Assembly (NCBI GenBank): GCA_002378125.1
Contig: DFRF01000221.1
Location: 1-9,918, forward strand
DNA length: 9,918 bases
DNA from: Rhodospirillaceae bacterium UBA3470
GTDB taxonomy: Bacteria; Pseudomonadota; Alphaproteobacteria; Rhodospirillales; Casp-alpha2
Reading direction: 5' to 3'
A program made the translations under genes and the position numbers. The notes beneath the pieces are model-generated. The model worked only from the letters and a program-made list of their open reading frames with translations. It searched no databases and was not told where the DNA came from. This document shows, piece after piece, positions 6,060 to 9,918 of this stretch (within the stretch, counting starts at the first letter, position 1; the number at the start of each line of letters is the position of its first letter).

Positions 6060-8117
6060 ATGAATGCGCCTTTTCTCTCGACCGCCTGCCCCCATGACTG
6101 TCCCAGCACCTGTGCCCTCGAAGTGCAGCGCTTGGATGATCACACCATCGGCAAGGTGCGCGGCGCGCGGGATAATGATTACACCTGCGGCGTAATCTGC
6201 GCGAAGGTCTCCAACTACAAGGAACGGGTTCATCACCCCGATCGTCTGGGCTTCCCTCTGAAACGAACTGGTGCCAAGGGGGAGGGAAAGTTTTCCCGCA
6301 TTTCCTGGGACGAGGCTCTGGATGAGGTGGTCGAGAACTTCAAACTGGCGTCCAAGCGCTATGGGCCTGAGACGGTCTGGCCCTACGATTTCGCTGGTAC
6401 CATGGGATTACTGCAGCGATCCAGTATCGAACGCCTGCGCCATGCCATGAAGTTTTCGCGCCAGGATTCGACAATCTGCGTACCCCTGGCTCGCAATGGA
6501 TGGCGCGCCGGCTGCGGGTCTATCTGGGGCTCGGACCCACGCGAAATCGCCGAATCGGATCTGATCGTGGTCTGGGGCGGCAACCCTGTGTCAACCCAGG
6601 TTAATGTCATGACCCACATTTCGCGTGCCCGAAAACAGCGTGGCGCGAAACTGGTCGTCGTGGACGCCTACCGCACGCCGACGGCCGAGATGGCCGATAT
6701 GTTCATCGCCGTGCGTCCCGGTACCGACGGGGCGTTGGCCTGCGCAGTCATGCATATCTTGTTCAAGGAAGGTTTTGCCGACTGGGACTACTTGCGCGAA
6801 TTCACGGATGTTCCGGAGGAACTGGAGGCCCACTTGCAGGCGCGCGACCCTGAATGGGCCTCGGCGATCACCGGGGTGCCGGTGCAAGAGATTGAGGCCT
6901 TCGCGCGGCTTTACGGAGCGATGGAACGTAGCTACATACGCGCCGGCTACGGGTTCGCGCGGAGCCGCAACGGCTCGGCCAACATGCATGCGGTTAGCTG
7001 TTTGCCGGCGATCACCGGAGCATGGCGGCACGTGGGTGGCGGTGGTATGCATACCAACGCAGATCTCTATGCGGGGATCGACCAAAGTCTGATTATGGCC
7101 ACCGACATCGCCGACATGTCCATCCGCGCTCTCGACATGTGTCGGTTGGGCCCGATCCTGGCCCGGGACGAGGATGCCCTGCTGGGCGACGCGCCGGTGA
7201 CCGCAATGTTCGTTCAGAACGTCAATCCGGCCGACGTGGTGCCGGACACCCGATCTGTGCGCGACGGTTTGGCTCGTGATGACCTGTTCCTATGTGTGCA
7301 TGAGCAGTTCATGACGGAGACTGCGAAGTTTGCCGACATCGTCCTGCCGGCGACCATGTTCGTCGAACATGAGGATTTTTACAGGGGTGGGGGGCATGTG
7401 TATCTGCAGGTGCACCGCGCCATCATTGATCCATATGAGGAATGCCGGTCGAATTCCGATGTGATCAACGCGCTTGGCCGGCGTCTGGGCTCAGACCATC
7501 CGGCCTTTTCTATGTCCGGCGTTGAGCTCATCGACGCCAGCCTCAAGGCTTCGGGTTTGCCGGGTTTTGAGGAAGCCGCCGATCGGAGGTGGATCAATTT
7601 CTCCAAGTGCTTCGAGGATGCCCATTTCCTCAATGGGTTCGGTCATCCCGATGGCAAGTTCCATTTCGCCGCTGATTGGTCAGCGATCAGCGCCGATAAT
7701 GACCTGTTGCCCCGTTTACCAGACCACGCGGAGATCATCGACGAAGCGTCAAGGGCCAAACCGTTTCGCCTGATCGCGCCGCCAGCGCGCCGGTTCCTGA
7801 ACACATCGTTCACCGAGATGCCATCATCGCGGGCGAAGGAGGTGGGACCTGAGGTCCTCATGCATCCGGACGCCTGCGCGCGCCTCGGGTTTAGCGATGG
7901 AGACAGGGTACGGTTGGGCAACGATCTCGGCAGCGTCGTGTTGCCAGTGAAAGCCTTTGATGGCCTACGTAAGGACGTGGTGGTTGTCGAGGGCATTTGG
8001 CCGTCAGAATATTTTGAGGAAGGCCTAGGCATCAACGTACTGATCAGCGCCGACCGACCGCAACCGCTTGGCGGCGGCGTGTTCCATGATACTGCGGTTT
8101 GGGTTAAGGCGGCTTAA
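6060..8117 (+). CDS. Molybdopterin-dependent oxidoreductase, DMSO reductase/formate dehydrogenase superfamily (685 aa)
   Basis: This protein should bind a [4Fe-4S] cluster and a bis-pterin-guanine-dinucleotide molybdenum (or tungsten) cofactor. The cluster motif is at the N-terminus: C10, C14 and C18 in ACPHDCPSTCAL, with C47 in GVICAKV as the likely fourth ligand. A by-eye alignment to E. coli FdhH places C140 (STICVPLARNGW) at the selenocysteine/metal-ligand position. Cofactor-binding segments follow: VVWGGNPVSTQVN (170-182), VVVDAYRTPTA (199-209), VRPGTDGAL (218-226), and MFVQNVNPADVVPDT (383-397). The C-terminal dinucleotide-binding domain spans about 570-685. There is no Tat signal, so it is probably cytosolic, and no electron-transfer partner subunit is adjacent. 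The substrate is unknown. ATG 6060, with GGGA at 6047-6050, is preferred over an in-frame TTG at 6045. It leads an apparent operon with mipZ. Confidence 0.92.
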   Translation: MNAPFLSTACPHDCPSTCALEVQRLDDHTIGKVRGARDNDYTCGVICAKVSNYKERVHHPDRLGFPLKRTGAKGEGKFSRISWDEALDEVVENFKLASKRYGPETVWPYDFAGTMGLLQRSSIERLRHAMKFSRQDSTICVPLARNGWRAGCGSIWGSDPREIAESDLIVVWGGNPVSTQVNVMTHISRARKQRGAKLVVVDAYRTPTAEMADMFIAVRPGTDGALACAVMHILFKEGFADWDYLREFTDVPEELEAHLQARDPEWASAITGVPVQEIEAFARLYGAMERSYIRAGYGFARSRNGSANMHAVSCLPAITGAWRHVGGGGMHTNADLYAGIDQSLIMATDIADMSIRALDMCRLGPILARDEDALLGDAPVTAMFVQNVNPADVVPDTRSVRDGLARDDLFLCVHEQFMTETAKFADIVLPATMFVEHEDFYRGGGHVYLQVHRAIIDPYEECRSNSDVINALGRRLGSDHPAFSMSGVELIDASLKASGLPGFEEAADRRWINFSKCFEDAHFLNGFGHPDGKFHFAADWSAISADNDLLPRLPDHAEIIDEASRAKPFRLIAPPARRFLNTSFTEMPSSRAKEVGPEVLMHPDACARLGFSDGDRVRLGNDLGSVVLPVKAFDGLRKDVVVVEGIWPSEYFEEGLGINVLISADRPQPLGGGVFHDTAVWVKAA

Positions 8118-8121
8118 GGCC

Positions 8122-8991
8122 ATGTTGGGCTTCGGCAAGAAGAACCCCAAGACTGGACCTAAGTCAAAATGTGCCCACGTGGTCGTCATCGGTAACGAGA
8201 AAGGCGGTAGCGGCAAATCCACCACGACCATGCACATAATCGTGGCGCTCCTGCAGCAGGGGCGCAGGGTTGCTAGCATCGACGTTGATGCTCGCCAAGG
8301 CACGCTCAGTCGCTACATCGCCAATCGGGAACATTTTGCCCAAGTGTCGGGCAAGGAAGTGGACATGCCCGATCATTACCGGGTCGAGGAACCGTCCGAG
8401 GCCGCCAGCGCGGCGGAGCGGAAATTGGAATCTGATAAGCTGCGCCTGTTGATTGAGGGGGCGTTGATCAACCACGACGTGGTGCTCATCGATACGCCGG
8501 GCAGCGCCGGACCGTTGTCGCGGATCGCGCATTCCTATGCCGATACCTTGGTTACGCCCATCAACGATAGCTTGGTTGATTTTGATGTCTTGGCCCACGT
8601 GGATGGCACCAAGATGGATATCAAGGGGCCCAGCCACTATTCCGAGATGATCTGGGACCAGAAGAAACAGCGCGCCGACCGTGATGGCGGCACTATCGAC
8701 TGGATCGTCATGCGCAACCGATTGAGTAGCCTGGATGCCCATAACAAGCGTGAGATGGAACGCCTAATTCGCGAACTGGCGAAACGCATCCGGTTCCGGA
8801 CTATTCCTGGGTTTGGAGAACGGGTGATCTTCCGCGAGCTATTTCTCGTAGGTCTAACCATCTTGGACCTGAAGGATGCCGCTGGCCCGAAATCCTTGAG
8901 TCCGTCCCACCATGCGGCGCGCCAGGAGGTATTTACTATTGTCAACGCGTTGGGGTTGCCGCCGCCGGATTCCCGCGTCGGCGCGGGCTGA
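8122..8991 (+). CDS. mipZ: Division plane positioning ATPase MipZ
   Basis: MipZ is a ParA/MinD-type P-loop ATPase that forms a gradient from ParB-bound origins and keeps FtsZ rings away from the poles in Alphaproteobacteria. The deviant Walker A motif is GNEKGGSGKS (24-33), with the signature lysine K27 and the phosphate-binding lysine K32. SIDVDARQ (52-59) contains D56, matching the hydrolysis aspartate D42 of Caulobacter MipZ as I recall it. Walker B is VLIDTPG (121-127). Characteristic MipZ segments follow: TPINDSLVDFDVL (145-157), IDWIVMRNRLSS (192-203) and RVIFRELFLVGLTILDL (234-250). A basic extension of about 15 residues precedes the fold. The chosen ATG is 4 nt past the molybdoenzyme stop, with AAGG overlapping that stop and very short spacing. 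An overlapping ATG at 8086 is the alternative. It is co-directional with the VWA-like gene. Confidence 0.93.
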   Translation: MLGFGKKNPKTGPKSKCAHVVVIGNEKGGSGKSTTTMHIIVALLQQGRRVASIDVDARQGTLSRYIANREHFAQVSGKEVDMPDHYRVEEPSEAASAAERKLESDKLRLLIEGALINHDVVLIDTPGSAGPLSRIAHSYADTLVTPINDSLVDFDVLAHVDGTKMDIKGPSHYSEMIWDQKKQRADRDGGTIDWIVMRNRLSSLDAHNKREMERLIRELAKRIRFRTIPGFGERVIFRELFLVGLTILDLKDAAGPKSLSPSHHAARQEVFTIVNALGLPPPDSRVGAG

Positions 8992-9065
8992 CGACAGTTG
9001 GCGATAATCGTCGGGTGTTCCTATTTGATCGAAATGGATGTGCAAATGATGGCGAGGCCCAAGTC

Positions 9066-9797
9066 ATGAGGAAAGGTGACGACCTACCGAGCAAGTCCTC
9101 GTCGAAGACCGAGGTTGATGCCTTCTTGCGTCAGGTAGCTGCCGTTCCTCGGCCTGCAGTGAAACCATCTGGTGATCGCGGGAGGCTGTTGTTCGGCATG
9201 GATGCTACCTCAAGTCGACAGCCTATGTGGGACCAGGCCGCCCACACCCAGGCGGAGATGTTTGACGTCACCGGAGACTTGGGTGGGCTGGACGTGCAGT
9301 TGGCGTTCTACCGTGGCTTCCGCGAATTCAAAGTCAGTCCCTGGACGTCGGACCCCCGGTCCCTTTCGAAGCTGATGACGTCGGTGACTTGTCTGGCGGG
9401 CGAGACCCAACTGCACAAGATCCTGAAGCATGCCCGCAACGAGGCCGGTAAGCACAAGGTTGATGCATTGGTGTTCGTCGGCGACGCCTTTGAGGAAGAC
9501 GTCGACGCGGTCGGCCAGACGGCGGGCGAACTGGGCATGCTAGGCCTGCCCGCGTTCATGTTTCACGAAGGCGACAACCCGCTAACTGAGTATGCCTTCC
9601 AGCAAGTAGCGAAACTGTCCGGCGGCGGGTATTGTCGGTTTGATGTCAATTCGGCAGATATGCTGCGTCAATTGCTGAGAGCAGTCGCCGTCTACGCGGT
9701 GGGCGGGCGCAAGGCTCTTGAGGACATGGCCGCCAAACAGGGCGGCGACGTCCGCTTGCTGGCCCATCAGATAAGTTCCGGCAATCGGAGCCTCTGA
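9066..9797 (+). CDS. VWA-like domain protein next to mipZ (243 aa)
   Basis: After a polar N-terminal tail (1-37), the protein forms a likely von Willebrand factor A-type fold. A hydrophobic strand RLLFGMDATSS (40-50) carries the metal-ion-dependent adhesion site pattern D46-x-T48-x-S50. T114 in AGETQL sits at the usual second MIDAS position, and the VDALVFVGDAFEED strand (132-145) supplies D140. The alternating strand/helix pattern continues to about 215. There is no signal peptide, so it is probably cytosolic. VWA domains usually mediate metal-dependent protein binding, and no partner is known here. From memory, such proteins are common beside mipZ in Alphaproteobacteria, without an established role. 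ATG 9066 is chosen because GAGG (9054-9057) lies 8 nt before it; the frame also opens at a GTG at 9015. The next gene starts 2 nt after its stop. Confidence 0.8.
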   Translation: MRKGDDLPSKSSSKTEVDAFLRQVAAVPRPAVKPSGDRGRLLFGMDATSSRQPMWDQAAHTQAEMFDVTGDLGGLDVQLAFYRGFREFKVSPWTSDPRSLSKLMTSVTCLAGETQLHKILKHARNEAGKHKVDALVFVGDAFEEDVDAVGQTAGELGMLGLPAFMFHEGDNPLTEYAFQQVAKLSGGGYCRFDVNSADMLRQLLRAVAVYAVGGRKALEDMAAKQGGDVRLLAHQISSGNRSL

Positions 9798-9799
9798 TC

Positions 9800-9918
9800 G
9801 TGTTCCCAGCCTTCATCCTTGGCGTGGCGTTGTTGGCCGGTATGTTGCTGGCCGGCCGCTGGTACGCGACGGCGGACACCAAGACACTGTTGAAGGTGCT
9901 GAAATGGGTGCTCTTGGG
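9800..9918 (+). CDS. Membrane protein start, probably a J-domain protein (runs off the right edge)
   Basis: Thirty-nine codons are visible from a GTG placed 2 nt after the VWA-like stop, with GGAG (9787-9790) 9 nt upstream. The peptide begins with a hydrophobic segment, FPAFILGVALLAGMLLAG (2-19), long enough to span the membrane. RWYATADTKTLLKVLKWVLLG follows, where a second hydrophobic stretch may begin. The pattern 'hydrophobic helix, RW..tADp.tL...lkw' is how I recall membrane-anchored, Tim14-like DnaJ-domain proteins in alphaproteobacterial mipZ neighbourhoods. The J domain itself (with HPD) would be at the far C-terminus, outside the window, so the family call is an inference. The tight spacing points to one operon with mipZ and the VWA-like gene. 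Confidence 0.65.
   Translation, partial: MFPAFILGVALLAGMLLAGRWYATADTKTLLKVLKWVLL

Overview
The window looks like chromosomal DNA from an alphaproteobacterium, probably of the Rhodospirillales type. The best evidence is a clear MipZ division-site ATPase, a family known mainly from Alphaproteobacteria, followed by a VWA-like protein and a membrane protein start that commonly sit beside mipZ in that class. The genes are GC-rich with GC-ending codons. The left half has unusually long non-coding stretches and at least one decayed gene.

Left part (1-1188): the N-terminal part of a short-chain dehydrogenase/reductase on the minus strand, a 280-bp spacer, and a small exported protein on the plus strand. 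A 298-bp stretch with no recognisable gene follows. Middle-left (1189-3368): a complete AMP-forming acyl-CoA synthetase on the minus strand, then about 520 bp upstream of it without an intact gene. That stretch holds what looks like the broken C-terminal end of an EAL-type (c-di-GMP phosphodiesterase) gene, with an in-frame stop.

Middle (3369-5951): three tightly packed minus-strand genes, read in the order GT4-like glycosyltransferase, 75-residue arginine-rich protein, exported GH114/TM1410-like glycosidase. This looks like a small operon making or trimming a cell-surface or periplasmic glycan. I do not recognise the combination as a named system.

Right part (5952-9918): a 108-bp divergent intergenic region with a perfect 9-bp-arm inverted repeat and a plausible sigma-70 promoter. 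It is followed by a plus-strand run of a cytosolic-looking molybdopterin oxidoreductase, mipZ, a VWA-like protein and the start of a membrane-anchored protein (probably J-domain type). The molybdoenzyme stop and the mipZ start are only 4 nt apart, so a metabolic enzyme and a division regulator may share a transcript. No tRNA, rRNA, CRISPR array or insertion sequence was found.
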